Of a DNA stretch of 45,512 nt, positions 26,836 to 36,576 are shown piece after piece (position 1 is the stretch's first letter; the number at the start of each line of letters is the position of its first letter). Below the pieces are notes generated by a model. It worked only from the letters and a program-made list of their open reading frames with translations, had not been told where the DNA came from and did not search any database. The DNA comes from Thermosipho japonicus. GTDB lineage: Bacteria > Thermotogota > Thermotogae > Thermotogales > Fervidobacteriaceae. The stretch is taken from NCBI RefSeq assembly GCF_014201655.1, contig NZ_JACHEX010000008.1, forward strand, positions 1 through 45,512, written 5' to 3'. The translations under genes were made by a program, and so were the position numbers.

Positions 26836-27237
26836 TTAATCAATATCAATATAGATATCAACATATCTCCTATGCCATTTTATAAATTCTATAAATTGTT
26901 CTGAAAATTGTCTATAAGCTTTTTTGAAAGATTTACTTTCTAAAAATTCTAATACTTCTTGTTTAATACCTTTATCGTTTTCTAAATAACTATCCTTAAA
27001 ATATTCTTTTAAAAATTTTTGAATATCTTTTAGTACATAATAGTAATTATTTTTATCTTTTGTTTTAGAAATAATAAAAACTATTGAAGCGTATAACCCA
27101 TTCTGTAAAACTAACGCACCTAAACTTTTTACTAAACTTTTATAACTTTTTTTTAATTCATTATTACTTTCCATTTCCTTTAAATTTTCTTTTATTTTAT
27201 TTTGAGAAAAATTCTTTATTTCAATTTTATTTCTCAT
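26836..27237 (-). CDS. cmr5: Type III-B small subunit Cmr5 (Cas11)
   Basis: A 133-residue helical protein with the Cmr5 pattern: a central GALVLQNGLYASIVFIISK segment and a C-terminal WHRRYVDIYID end. It lines the inner face of the Cmr filament beside Cmr4. Its start overlaps the end of cmr4 by 11 bp, and GGGGGAAG is the ribosome binding site. Confidence 0.88.
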   Translation of the reverse strand: MRNKIEIKNFSQNKIKENLKEMESNNELKKSYKSLVKSLGALVLQNGLYASIVFIISKTKDKNNYYYVLKDIQKFLKEYFKDSYLENDKGIKQEVLEFLESKSFKKAYRQFSEQFIEFIKWHRRYVDIYIDID

Positions 27238-28114
27238 TTTTATCTTCCCCCTTAAAAGGTAAAAATGAAATATAAACGATCCCCTTTCCTATCGAAGCAT
27301 TACCACCTATATTCAAAAATTTTGAATTTAATTCATCAATTTTTTTTAATAAATAATCTGCGTTATTAACTAGTAATTTTGAAATAAAAAACAACACAGA
27401 ATCTTGTGGAATATATTCCTCATACCATAATGCTCCTTTATCAACTGTTCGTTTTTGAGGGTTAATTCTTATTCTTGCAATAACTTCTGTACTATTAGTA
27501 ACAAAATATGAAAAATCTTCATCACTTAAAATAACTAAATTACTAGAAAATCTCTCAAAAAGTCTTTTATCAGGAAAGATATTTCTTAAATGATTTACAA
27601 AACCCATTAAATCTTCAGAATACTCAATGTCTTGCTCAAATTCTTCCAAGCAAATTTTAGTAGAATCTTTGATTGTTGACAATGCTTTATAATCCTCTTT
27701 ATAACTTATATTCATTTTCTCAATTAGCTTTTTAAATTCTTCTAGCCCAACAACGTCAAATGCTATTTTTAACCTAGATAAAATTAATGGACAAGTTATC
27801 CAGACAATTCCTCTATCTATACTTCTAACAGGATAAAAAGCTATTTTTGCTTCTGAAAAACTTACCTTACCAGCTTCGGATGCTTCGTTGTCTTGAAATT
27901 CCGTTCCAAAAATTTGTTTAATGTCATTATAATTTATTTTTATTAACCTGCTTATCTCATTTCTAATTGCTCCTTTAACACCATTTATTACAGGAAATCT
28001 TGTATGAATCTCTCTTTGAATTGGTTGATCAACTATTCCAACATCAAAACCTTTCCCAGCATGTATTTGTGTAACAGCATAAAAAAATCCTATTCTTCCT
28101 ACTTCATTATTCAT
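27227..28114 (-). CDS. cmr4: Type III-B backbone subunit Cmr4 (Cas7), target RNA nuclease
   Basis: Repeating backbone RAMP that cuts target RNA at 6-nt intervals. The N-terminal motif QIHAGKGFDVGIVDQPIQRE contains D29, in the position of the catalytic Asp of characterised Cmr4 proteins, followed by TRFPVINGVKGAIRNE. The 295-residue size fits. Since D29 is present, target slicing is expected to be active. Confidence 0.93.
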   Translation of the reverse strand: MNNEVGRIGFFYAVTQIHAGKGFDVGIVDQPIQREIHTRFPVINGVKGAIRNEISRLIKINYNDIKQIFGTEFQDNEASEAGKVSFSEAKIAFYPVRSIDRGIVWITCPLILSRLKIAFDVVGLEEFKKLIEKMNISYKEDYKALSTIKDSTKICLEEFEQDIEYSEDLMGFVNHLRNIFPDKRLFERFSSNLVILSDEDFSYFVTNSTEVIARIRINPQKRTVDKGALWYEEYIPQDSVLFFISKLLVNNADYLLKKIDELNSKFLNIGGNASIGKGIVYISFLPFKGEDKNEK

Positions 28115-28128
28115 AAATATTACCTCCC

Positions 28129-29175
28129 CTATTCACAATTTTCTAATACTATAAACTTTCCATAATTATATTCATTAAATTCTTCAGTTAATTCTAAATT
28201 TTCCAAATACTTTTCTTCAGCAAAAAAAACTGAGCCTGGAGGAACAATTCTAAACATTTTACCTGGCTTGTTCTTCTTTAAATCCCATCCAGAATAAATC
28301 TCAGGTTTGTAGTTGCAAACAGCAACAATCTTCTGCCTGATATATTCGCTCCTTGGAAGAAATCCATTTCTAAAAACGGCAGGGGTTAAAAGCATCAATC
28401 CTTTAATCTTACTTCTGCTTTCTTTAGAAAACAAATCAGTTTCAATTTCAAAAATTTCCAATTTCGCCAATCTACCTTTACTTCCAATATTTACTGTGTT
28501 AATTTTATTTTGATTTAAAAACTGCTCAGTCTTTTCATCAATAAAAATCCCAAATCCTGCCCCATCTCTAAAACGGTAGGTTGATAATAAATAAAATGCT
28601 CCATGCTCCTTATCCACCATTCTTTTTTTATTATCTAGTGCTATACCAACTTTTCTTTCTATACTAAAAGGTAAATTTTTGTTATATTTGTGTAAATTTA
28701 AATATAATTTTTTGTCTGAAGATTTTTTAAAAGTTTCAAGATCGTTTAGCGAAATAAAAGATATCCCTTCTTCTGAAAGATTATCTATATTACTATATTT
28801 TATATATCTCAAACTCACATTATCAACAACAAAAGAGTCTTGACTTGGAAATCCTTTGTAATACTCATATTCACATGAATTTTCATTTTTACAAATTTTT
28901 CTGAGTTTTAAATTAGCTGGTTTTCTAAAATATATTTCATTTCTTTCCGAAACAATAAATGGTCCGATTAAATTTATTAATTTCTCTCCAATCATTTTTT
29001 CTATTTCTTTTATAGCATCTTTAGTTCCCTTTTTTCTAAAGTAAGCTGAAAATATTGCACCGTAAAAAGTTTTAATATTTGGAAAAATTGTATTTTCAAA
29101 AGTTGAAAAACTTTTTGACTTTCTGAAAGAAACCCAATCTATAGGTATAAATTTAAGAACCTTTACTTTACTCAT
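28129..29175 (-). CDS. cmr3: Type III-B subunit Cmr3 (Cas5)
   Basis: Cas5-like protein that grips the crRNA 5' handle and pairs with Cas10. N-terminal VLKFIPIDWVSFRKSKSF and FPNIKTFYGAIFSAYF are Cmr3-like, as are RFRDGAGFGIFI and the C-terminal PPGSVFFAE. The frame reaches 29184 through a non-ATG codon; AAGGAAGG suits ATG 29175 (MSKVKVLKF), which overlaps the cas10 stop. Confidence 0.9.
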   Translation of the reverse strand: MSKVKVLKFIPIDWVSFRKSKSFSTFENTIFPNIKTFYGAIFSAYFRKKGTKDAIKEIEKMIGEKLINLIGPFIVSERNEIYFRKPANLKLRKICKNENSCEYEYYKGFPSQDSFVVDNVSLRYIKYSNIDNLSEEGISFISLNDLETFKKSSDKKLYLNLHKYNKNLPFSIERKVGIALDNKKRMVDKEHGAFYLLSTYRFRDGAGFGIFIDEKTEQFLNQNKINTVNIGSKGRLAKLEIFEIETDLFSKESRSKIKGLMLLTPAVFRNGFLPRSEYIRQKIVAVCNYKPEIYSGWDLKKNKPGKMFRIVPPGSVFFAEEKYLENLELTEEFNEYNYGKFIVLENCE

Positions 29176-31651
29176 ATTTATCAACCTTCCTTTTTATGTA
29201 TTCGTACTCTAATAATAGATCAATAAATTTACCAAGGTTGTTCTTTTCAAAATTTTTACTATTTTCTTCCAAGATCCGAACATATTTTTCTAGTACTTCT
29301 ATAACTTTTTCTATTCCTTTTATCTTTTTTATTCGTTTTAACACATAAGGGATTAATTGTTCTATAAATTCTTTATTACTAATTTCCAACTTTTCATATT
29401 CAGCTTTTAACCTACGGAAGAATGAATTATATGACTTATCTTTTTTTGTTTCATTTTTTTCAAACAATGAGTATACAAATTCTACCTCATCTAAAATATC
29501 GAAAACTTCTTTTGATTTGTTTAAATAATCCCACTCAAACACTAAATTAGTTATTTTTCCACTTCTTCTAATTGTTCTTAGAGAAAATCTGTTTCTTCCT
29601 TCATTTTTTGCTTCTTTTTCTGCTTTTCTTACCTCGTCAAGAACAAGCGACAAATTTAACTTCGGATTACAAACAACAATACCAGCTGACATTGTAGCTT
29701 TTTCTCCCATCATATTAAATAAAGGTAAATCATCTTTATAGCAAAAACCATTCCTAAACTCATATACCTCACTCTTTCCATCATTTTTATTAACCTCCAC
29801 CCTTACATTTCCTATTCCAGAATAAACTTTTCTTATCTTGTTTGCTGCTTCTAGAACTCTATTAGCGGGAAATATCGCAAGCACATCATCTCCACCAGCA
29901 TAAATTAGTTCACCTTCAAATTCTCTAACAATATGTGGTACAAAGTAAGAAAATTTGTTTAAAGTCCTACTTATAGATTTTTGATAAGTTGGATTTATTA
30001 ACTTATATTTCTTTAAAAAATCTAAATAGTCACTTGATTGTTTTTCAAGAAATTCTATTGCTTTTGGATGAACACTTTTTAAATTATCCTCTATTTTATC
30101 GCCAGTTATCCATTTCCCCATTTGATCTCCATCCATTAATAAAACACCTAACTTATATTCTTTTACTATACTTTCTTTGTTGTTTTCTTCCTCATCTTCA
30201 GAATCTTCATAGCTTATTGGTCTTGTATTTCTTATTCCTTCACCTGCTTCATCTAAACCTATATTTTTAAGATATCTATAAAACTCCCTTTTTATTACAC
30301 TTAAAGACGACAAATTTTCTTTTCTATCTCCCTTTTCATAAATAACTAAAGATTTTAATCCTCCTGATAAATCATCTCCTGGAGTTTCAAAATCTTCAAT
30401 TAACGACTTAAAATTTCGTGTGTTTTTTCTCAAAAAACTTTTTGCTTGAAGTATTTTTGTATGAAAATTGTACATATTTGCTTCAGATAAACTATATGTA
30501 TTTTCTAATTTTGACAACTGTTCATAGTAATTCTCTAACTCCTTTGAACCAATAAATTTTTCCCATTCTTTAAATATCCAATTTTCTTTATTAAGCTTCT
30601 CATTCCCAAATATATAAAACATAACACTTTCAACTATAATGTCAGGAAAAATATTCACTTGTCTATTCCAGTATAATTCTGGATCATTTTCAATCTCTTT
30701 TGCAAATGTGTATTCTTTTAACTTTTTGTTTTTTATTAAATCATAGATAAACTTAGAAATATTATCTATTTCCTTTTTTATAGCACTTTTAATTAAAAAT
30801 TCTATATTTTCCTCACTATTTTTATCTATGTATTCTTCTTTATATGGAATAATAGCTGTAAAAACATTCGGTAAAGAAGCAACTTCTGGTTGCATTAAAA
30901 ATTTTTCCAAATTATTTTTAAAAAAGTCATCAATATTTTCAAGATATTTTTTTACTAAATAATTATTCCTTAAATCTGGAAATATAATACAATCAAATCC
31001 AAACTTTTCACTTATTACTTGAATTCCCTTAAATGTAAGATAAGAAAGAAGATAACTTCCTGACCGTAAATCTCTAATCTTTCTTCCAGCTGCAATAAAC
31101 TCCTGTACTGGACCTATACTTACAGACAAAATTAAATATCCATTGCTTTCTTCATCTGCTGTTGCAAAAGCTGAAGAAATATCTAAGTGATCTATAATAC
31201 TTTGATTTGTAAGTCTTGTATCTTCCAATATTAGATACGAATAATCTGAAATTTTAGGAATTTCCCACCAAAGTCTATATGCAAGTTTTTTATAATCTTC
31301 TATTTTAGCTAATTTAGATATAAAACTTTCTTCATCAATATTTTTAATTTTTTCCTTTACCTTATCATATTCGCTCAAACCCTTCCCAGAAAACGGATGA
31401 AAAAACTTCGACTCATCAAATCCAATCCTTATTTGCTCAGAATTCCTTTTAATCTTTGTTGCTTCTTGAGGAAACAATATCCTAGTTGCAGCAGAAGCAA
31501 TATAATCATACCTAGGATTATTATTCTGCTCCAAGCCAACCACATTTAATAAAGCTTTAGCTAAATTTTTATGTCCTCTAATATTTGCCATTTTATTCAC
31601 TGGATCGTGTAAAAAAGCTTCAACCTTTTTTTTCCAATTAATTTCATTCAT
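29168..31651 (-). CDS. cas10: Cas10 (Cmr2), cyclic oligoadenylate synthase subunit
   Basis: Signature large subunit. An N-terminal FLHDP keeps the His-Asp pair of the HD nuclease (residues 15-16). SIGPVQEFIAAGRKIRDLRSG is the Cmr2 core motif. Two Palm parts are visible, LLMDGDQMGKW near 505-515 and AGGDDVLAIFPA with intact GGDD at 586-589, so cyclic oligoadenylate synthesis from ATP is expected. No C-x2-C zinc ribbon was seen. The start is ATG 31651; the GTG at 31660 lies inside GAGGTG. Downstream effectors in this operon (Csx1, SAVED-Lon) need this product. Confidence 0.95.
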   Translation of the reverse strand: MNEINWKKKVEAFLHDPVNKMANIRGHKNLAKALLNVVGLEQNNNPRYDYIASAATRILFPQEATKIKRNSEQIRIGFDESKFFHPFSGKGLSEYDKVKEKIKNIDEESFISKLAKIEDYKKLAYRLWWEIPKISDYSYLILEDTRLTNQSIIDHLDISSAFATADEESNGYLILSVSIGPVQEFIAAGRKIRDLRSGSYLLSYLTFKGIQVISEKFGFDCIIFPDLRNNYLVKKYLENIDDFFKNNLEKFLMQPEVASLPNVFTAIIPYKEEYIDKNSEENIEFLIKSAIKKEIDNISKFIYDLIKNKKLKEYTFAKEIENDPELYWNRQVNIFPDIIVESVMFYIFGNEKLNKENWIFKEWEKFIGSKELENYYEQLSKLENTYSLSEANMYNFHTKILQAKSFLRKNTRNFKSLIEDFETPGDDLSGGLKSLVIYEKGDRKENLSSLSVIKREFYRYLKNIGLDEAGEGIRNTRPISYEDSEDEEENNKESIVKEYKLGVLLMDGDQMGKWITGDKIEDNLKSVHPKAIEFLEKQSSDYLDFLKKYKLINPTYQKSISRTLNKFSYFVPHIVREFEGELIYAGGDDVLAIFPANRVLEAANKIRKVYSGIGNVRVEVNKNDGKSEVYEFRNGFCYKDDLPLFNMMGEKATMSAGIVVCNPKLNLSLVLDEVRKAEKEAKNEGRNRFSLRTIRRSGKITNLVFEWDYLNKSKEVFDILDEVEFVYSLFEKNETKKDKSYNSFFRRLKAEYEKLEISNKEFIEQLIPYVLKRIKKIKGIEKVIEVLEKYVRILEENSKNFEKNNLGKFIDLLLEYEYIKRKVDKYE

Positions 31652-31669
31652 ATATATCACCTCAAAAAA

Positions 31670-32941
31670 TTAGATTATTTTGTTTAATTCTTTATATTTT
31701 TCTATTGTATTTTTTAACTTATTGTAATCAAAATCTATATTTATTGAGGATTTGAATTCTTTCTTCTTAGATTTACCTTCCCTGTTTTTTATTTTTACTA
31801 TTTTCTTTAATACAAGTTTTGAATTTTTTAAATGTATTTTGCTTAATAAAACAATTAAATAAACCTTATATTTCCCATTCTTCTCTTTCCACAACTTTAT
31901 TGTTAATAATGATGATTTTCTATATTCATTTCCTTTATCATCTAAAGCATTTAATTTATAATTTGCTTTACTATAATAGAACAAAACAGGCAATCCAAGT
32001 AATGCATCATTAAAATCAACTTTCTTTTCGTCATTAAAATTTTGTATAGCATCCTTAAACGCAGAATCTCTTAACTTCTTTTTCAAATCTAAATATGAAA
32101 AATTATTTTTTTCAGGAGAATATATATTCCTAAGAGCATCTTTGTCTGAATAAAATTCTTTTTTTAATTTATATACATGAAAAAATCCATCAACAAACGC
32201 TGGAAAATCAAAAGCCTCATCACTTATGCTACTATTATTTGTACTATTTTCCTTATTTTTCTCGTTTTCTTTTACAAAAATTTTATCCAAATATTTTATC
32301 TTTTCCTCTAAACTCTTTAATATTGTACCTATGTCTTCTAATTTAATATCTCTTTCTATATTTCTTATAACAAATTGTCCAAATCCCTTCTTTACCTTTG
32401 CCCCAAATCCTCCAACCAATGAAATTAAGACAAATAAATCCTTAATAAACTCCTTGAATTTATAAAAATGTTCATCTACTTTATTATAATCTTTTATTCT
32501 TCTTTTGAAAAATGATTTATAGAATATAAACCTTATAGAAAATTCACTACCTGAATCCAATAAATTTATCTTTTCGTTTGGATTTTCATTATTTTGTTCC
32601 TCTTTATTCTTACAGTCATTACTTTTTTTATTCAAAATAATACCATATAATGAATATCTCAAATTCATTAACTTAGATAATTTTATTTTATTTTCTCTTT
32701 GCAAACTAATTGTCACATCAAACAAAGACTTGTTATTATTAGAACCAAATATAATATCCTCCAATCCTTTGATCTTTTTATAATTATTTCCAAAAACTCT
32801 TGCAGCTGTTGCTCTAAAGTAATATCTCATTACACCACGTACAGTTTGTGGCAAAAGAACCGAATCTTTACATTTTTCTCTACGATTTATCAAGGGAGAA
32901 ATAAATTCAATATTAAATTTCAAAGTTTCCAATTTTTTCAT
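31670..32941 (-). CDS. cmr1: Type III-B RAMP protein Cmr1
   Basis: A two-RAMP protein at the crRNA 3' end of the complex. The family start FNIEFISPLINRRE and the helix LLPQTVRGVMRYYFRATAARVFG are clear, as is GGFGAKVKKGFGQF, the glycine-rich loop of the first domain. Long Asn/Lys-rich insertions lengthen it to 423 residues. AGAGGAGAG precedes the ATG; it lies 18 bp before cas10. Confidence 0.88.
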   Translation of the reverse strand: MKKLETLKFNIEFISPLINRREKCKDSVLLPQTVRGVMRYYFRATAARVFGNNYKKIKGLEDIIFGSNNNKSLFDVTISLQRENKIKLSKLMNLRYSLYGIILNKKSNDCKNKEEQNNENPNEKINLLDSGSEFSIRFIFYKSFFKRRIKDYNKVDEHFYKFKEFIKDLFVLISLVGGFGAKVKKGFGQFVIRNIERDIKLEDIGTILKSLEEKIKYLDKIFVKENEKNKENSTNNSSISDEAFDFPAFVDGFFHVYKLKKEFYSDKDALRNIYSPEKNNFSYLDLKKKLRDSAFKDAIQNFNDEKKVDFNDALLGLPVLFYYSKANYKLNALDDKGNEYRKSSLLTIKLWKEKNGKYKVYLIVLLSKIHLKNSKLVLKKIVKIKNREGKSKKKEFKSSINIDFDYNKLKNTIEKYKELNKII

Positions 32942-32964
32942 AAAATCACTCTCCTCTTAAAATC

Positions 32965-33687
32965 CTAAATTAACTCCACACATCCAAATCCCATTGAATT
33001 TTTCATTCCTATTCCAGCGTCATAAGCAACCTTTAATAACTCAAAATCTCCATATATATCAAATGCAGTAAGCCAACCAAAAATTACCGTATTCTTATAA
33101 ATTACCTTTACTCTTTTTGGATTTTTACCTACATGTTTTATTTCAATATTATTTTTAGATATGTTTCCATAAAAAGCAGTGTATTTTTTTAAAATGTTTT
33201 CATATAAAAGAGATAAAAACTTACTTGAATCTGGTTCATAAAAAATTGTTTCTTTTTTATTTTCATAATTAAACAAAGTTGAATAAACTACCACGGGAGA
33301 TTTTGTTGAAACTCTAAGATAATTTGTAGAAGGGAGGGACTTTAAAACAGCAGCTTTAACATATATTTTTTCACCTAATACATTTATATATCCTTTCTTC
33401 AAAATATAATTTATAATATATTCAATCATAGCATCATCTAAGGACGATATAATAAGTCTTGCACCATTGAAAAAAGCTATTTTATTACCAGATATTTGAA
33501 AATTTCCAAGCAATCTTGAAAAAGTATATAATTTGAATTTTCTTTTTCCCAAAACATATCCTTCATCGTGTATAAATTTTCTATATCCACTAGAATCTAT
33601 CATGTTTATAATGATAGACTGTAATATATGATTGTAATGAATTGGAAGCTCTAACTTTTCAAAATCTAAATCTAAATAAATTCTCAT
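32965..33687 (-). CDS. cas6: crRNA-processing endoribonuclease Cas6
   Basis: Cuts pre-crRNA within the repeat, leaving the 8-nt handle. The N-terminus LELPIHYNHILQSIIINMI is the Cas6 start with a candidate catalytic His, and the C-terminal AGIGMKNSMGFGCVELI is the glycine-rich RNA-binding loop. 240 residues is normal. It should serve both arrays, whose repeats are identical. Confidence 0.92.
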   Translation of the reverse strand: MRIYLDLDFEKLELPIHYNHILQSIIINMIDSSGYRKFIHDEGYVLGKRKFKLYTFSRLLGNFQISGNKIAFFNGARLIISSLDDAMIEYIINYILKKGYINVLGEKIYVKAAVLKSLPSTNYLRVSTKSPVVVYSTLFNYENKKETIFYEPDSSKFLSLLYENILKKYTAFYGNISKNNIEIKHVGKNPKRVKVIYKNTVIFGWLTAFDIYGDFELLKVAYDAGIGMKNSMGFGCVELI

Positions 33688-33697
33688 TAAATTCCCC

Positions 33698-35131
33698 CTA
33701 TATCGCTTTTCCTAATTCACATATTTCCTCTTCATTTAACCTTATGCACACCATTGAATTATGCTTCTTCAAATAAAAAGTTTTTTTAGATAAACTACCA
33801 TGAGCAACAAAGTTTCTTTCTTTTCTTGAAAAATTTTCTATACTATTTTGTTTTTTTAATTCATCTTTTTCAGGTTCTAGTTCTTTTTTTGTATTTTCAA
33901 CCTTTTCTTCGCCTTCTATACTTTCATTTTTCCTTGATTTGAGTACCTCTAAATCAAAAAGTATTTCCTCTCCTTCTTCTATATAATCAAACAAACTTTC
34001 AATCTCTTTTATCTCTTTTTCAAGAACCAATGAAATTTGATCTTTAAACTCATCAATTTTCCATATAAAATTTGACAATTTCTTTAGTTCATCATAAGGT
34101 ATTTCTGTACAGTATTTTGTTCCATAAATATTTTCAAAGTAAATCTTAAATATACTGCCAAGCACCAAATATTTTATGCCTTCTGAAAATTCTAGCTTCC
34201 TAAGTACCATTTTTAATTTTTCATCACTCTCTCTAATTTCAATAGCTGAATTGTACATTTCTAATGATTTATCAACTACATATTTAAAATCAGCTCCATT
34301 CATTGCATATAAATATAAAAGTGGAAGACCGTAATAAATAGACTTTAAATATAATTCTAAATTTAAAAAAACATCATTTAACCCCATATTTTTTTCATTT
34401 CTTAATCTCTTTTCAAATTCTCCAATATAATTTTTCCCAACTTCTTTTCTTTCATTAACAGGCAAAACTCTAAAAACACTAATAGTTTTTTTAGCAAAAT
34501 CTTTTTTATAAGATATAGACTGTTCAAATACTTTTTCTTCAACAACATAAACATTAATTTTATTTTTTCTTTCTGCTGAAGTGTTAATTACCGGCTCTGC
34601 ATTTGTAAGTTTAAATCGTACCTTTTTGAAATACGCCAATACTGGCAAAACATCCATTAACGTTCTATATAAAACATTAGATTGATAATTAATACCAAAA
34701 CTAATATCCAATATTACTTCAATTTCTTCAGAATTAATTATTTCTGGTCTTGAAAAAATATTTAAAAGCTGAATTAACGTCATATAATACGTGTCATTCA
34801 TGTTTCCAACAAATCTAAATTCTTTATAACTTCCAACACCAGGAATAATATGTAAATTTAAATTTCCTTTATAATCTTTGCTTTTAAAATAATCAGAATA
34901 CTTATTTTCCAGACTAGTAATAATGTCTTCGTACTTAAAATCTTCTATTAATAAATCATTTTTTTCTACCAAAGTATCTAGTAAAAAAAGTTCTGTAGTA
35001 TCAACCCCAAAAGCTTTGTACATTAAATAAGGTAAAAATGAGCTTTCAAATGTGTTTTCGTTATAATCAATAGAATATTCAACTTCTTTATAATTACTAA
35101 TTTTCCCAAAGGTTGAAAAAAATAATTTCAT
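33698..35131 (-). CDS. csx1: Csx1-family CARF-HEPN ribonuclease
   Basis: Ancillary type III effector. The first ~200 residues form a CARF sensor (FFSTFGKISNYKEVEY, EEIEVILDISFGINYQS). After a helical linker and a charged Glu/Lys stretch, the C-terminus has the HEPN catalytic motif R439-N-F-V-A-H444. Cyclic oligoadenylate made by Cas10 should bind the CARF dimer and switch on cleavage of cellular and phage RNA. The start overlaps the end of the Lon-SAVED gene by 4 bp, so the two effectors are made together. Confidence 0.88.
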   Translation of the reverse strand: MKLFFSTFGKISNYKEVEYSIDYNENTFESSFLPYLMYKAFGVDTTELFLLDTLVEKNDLLIEDFKYEDIITSLENKYSDYFKSKDYKGNLNLHIIPGVGSYKEFRFVGNMNDTYYMTLIQLLNIFSRPEIINSEEIEVILDISFGINYQSNVLYRTLMDVLPVLAYFKKVRFKLTNAEPVINTSAERKNKINVYVVEEKVFEQSISYKKDFAKKTISVFRVLPVNERKEVGKNYIGEFEKRLRNEKNMGLNDVFLNLELYLKSIYYGLPLLYLYAMNGADFKYVVDKSLEMYNSAIEIRESDEKLKMVLRKLEFSEGIKYLVLGSIFKIYFENIYGTKYCTEIPYDELKKLSNFIWKIDEFKDQISLVLEKEIKEIESLFDYIEEGEEILFDLEVLKSRKNESIEGEEKVENTKKELEPEKDELKKQNSIENFSRKERNFVAHGSLSKKTFYLKKHNSMVCIRLNEEEICELGKAI

Positions 35132-36576
35132 AAAACTTCCCCCCTAATTTTTTCTATTTTGAATACTTCAATATAATCACCCGTATTTTTATCAAAATGG
35201 AATATTGAACCCTTTGCAAAATCTCCAAATGAAAGCCCTACTCCAAAAGATAATGGAACCGGACAACTCATAAAGAAAAAGACGTTTTCACAAGAATGTT
35301 TAAATTGTATGTTCTGAGTAACAGACATTATTTCTGAAACAATTTCACTCCAATCTTCTGCCGGCAAATTCCCTTTTCCAAATATTGGTTCAATTAATAC
35401 CAACTTTGAATCAATATTATTTTTGCTTAAAAAGTTTTTAACTGCATCATATGGATTATGAGAAGCAAAATACAATATAAATGCACAATTTTTACCATTT
35501 TCATTTTCCACTGAATACTTTACAAATTTATAATCACTTACAATATTCTTTACTTTTCTAACATTGTCAGTCAGATCAATAACAGGTTTATATTCAATTC
35601 CTGCCTTGTGATAAACAACTAATGGATTTTGAACACCTAAAGCTATACCTAAAGCCATAGAAAATGATGCAGGTCCCATTATTGCAATATGGGGAATACC
35701 TCTATTTGATATAATTTTGTAAAGCAAGCTATTTACTTCTTTTAAAACTTGTCCCCAATCATCATTCAAGCTATCTTTTACAAAAACTTTATTTACATCG
35801 TAAATTTTTTCAAAAATATCACCGTACTTTATTTCAAATTTTTCATTAACTGCCTCTTTTAATTCTTCATATGAAGTTCTAATATATTCTTTATCTTTAG
35901 CCATTAAAGAAATTAGTATTGGTATATGTATTTTCTTAGCTTCAAAAAATTCTTTAAGCTCAAATACATTATCCACATCCAAAGCACTTATTAGTTTTAA
36001 ATTATTTTCACTACAAATTTTCAACTTTAAATCTAAATATTCAATATTTCTTTTGATATTCCCTTTTTCATCAATTTCTCCAGTAAATGCTATATTTTTA
36101 GGAATTTTTTTACATAATGAACCAATAGCTACAGCAAGCTCAAAAGAATTACCCTTAAACTCACTGTCAAATATTACAATAAGTTTTTTACCAAGAAGAC
36201 TTTCAATTTTCTCAATTGAACTTTTTAAGTCTGAATTATTTGTAAAACTTTTTTTTGATTCAAAAACAATTGCTCTGGCAATTTTTCCGTTTCCAAGTTT
36301 GTTTACTATAGGAAAAAAAACTTCAACAAAATCGTTTTTGTAAATATCAAATATTATTTCTTCATTTCCATTAAAGAATTTTTTCAATAATTCTTGGTTT
36401 AAATCAACAATCTTTTTTTCTTTAATTTTTTTTACTATCTCATAAAAAACAAGAAATTTATTATCAAAATCTTCCGCATTTATAAAAGACTCAATTGCTT
36501 CCTTTACTGTTATGTCGTCACGCTCCAAGATTTTTAAAAAATCAGAAGAATTTGAACTCAATAGCCTTGAAAACAT
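35128..36576 (-). CDS. CRISPR-associated Lon-SAVED protease (CalpL-like)
   Basis: N-terminal helical part (1-110), then a Lon-type protease domain (about 115-225): GNSFELAVAIG supplies Ser144 and NIAFTGEID is the Lon TGE strand, with Lys184 40 residues after the Ser, at the spacing used by LonB-type enzymes. The C-terminal half is a SAVED sensor made of two CARF-like repeats (IAIMGPASFSMALGIALG and FFFMSCPVPLSFGVGLSFG). In the described CalpL system cyclic tetra-adenylate polymerises the protease, which cuts CalpT and frees the sigma factor CalpS. The two preceding genes fit these partners. ATG 36576 is preferred over TTG 36579 because of GAGGTG. Confidence 0.85.
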   Translation of the reverse strand: MFSRLLSSNSSDFLKILERDDITVKEAIESFINAEDFDNKFLVFYEIVKKIKEKKIVDLNQELLKKFFNGNEEIIFDIYKNDFVEVFFPIVNKLGNGKIARAIVFESKKSFTNNSDLKSSIEKIESLLGKKLIVIFDSEFKGNSFELAVAIGSLCKKIPKNIAFTGEIDEKGNIKRNIEYLDLKLKICSENNLKLISALDVDNVFELKEFFEAKKIHIPILISLMAKDKEYIRTSYEELKEAVNEKFEIKYGDIFEKIYDVNKVFVKDSLNDDWGQVLKEVNSLLYKIISNRGIPHIAIMGPASFSMALGIALGVQNPLVVYHKAGIEYKPVIDLTDNVRKVKNIVSDYKFVKYSVENENGKNCAFILYFASHNPYDAVKNFLSKNNIDSKLVLIEPIFGKGNLPAEDWSEIVSEIMSVTQNIQFKHSCENVFFFMSCPVPLSFGVGLSFGDFAKGSIFHFDKNTGDYIEVFKIEKIRGEVL

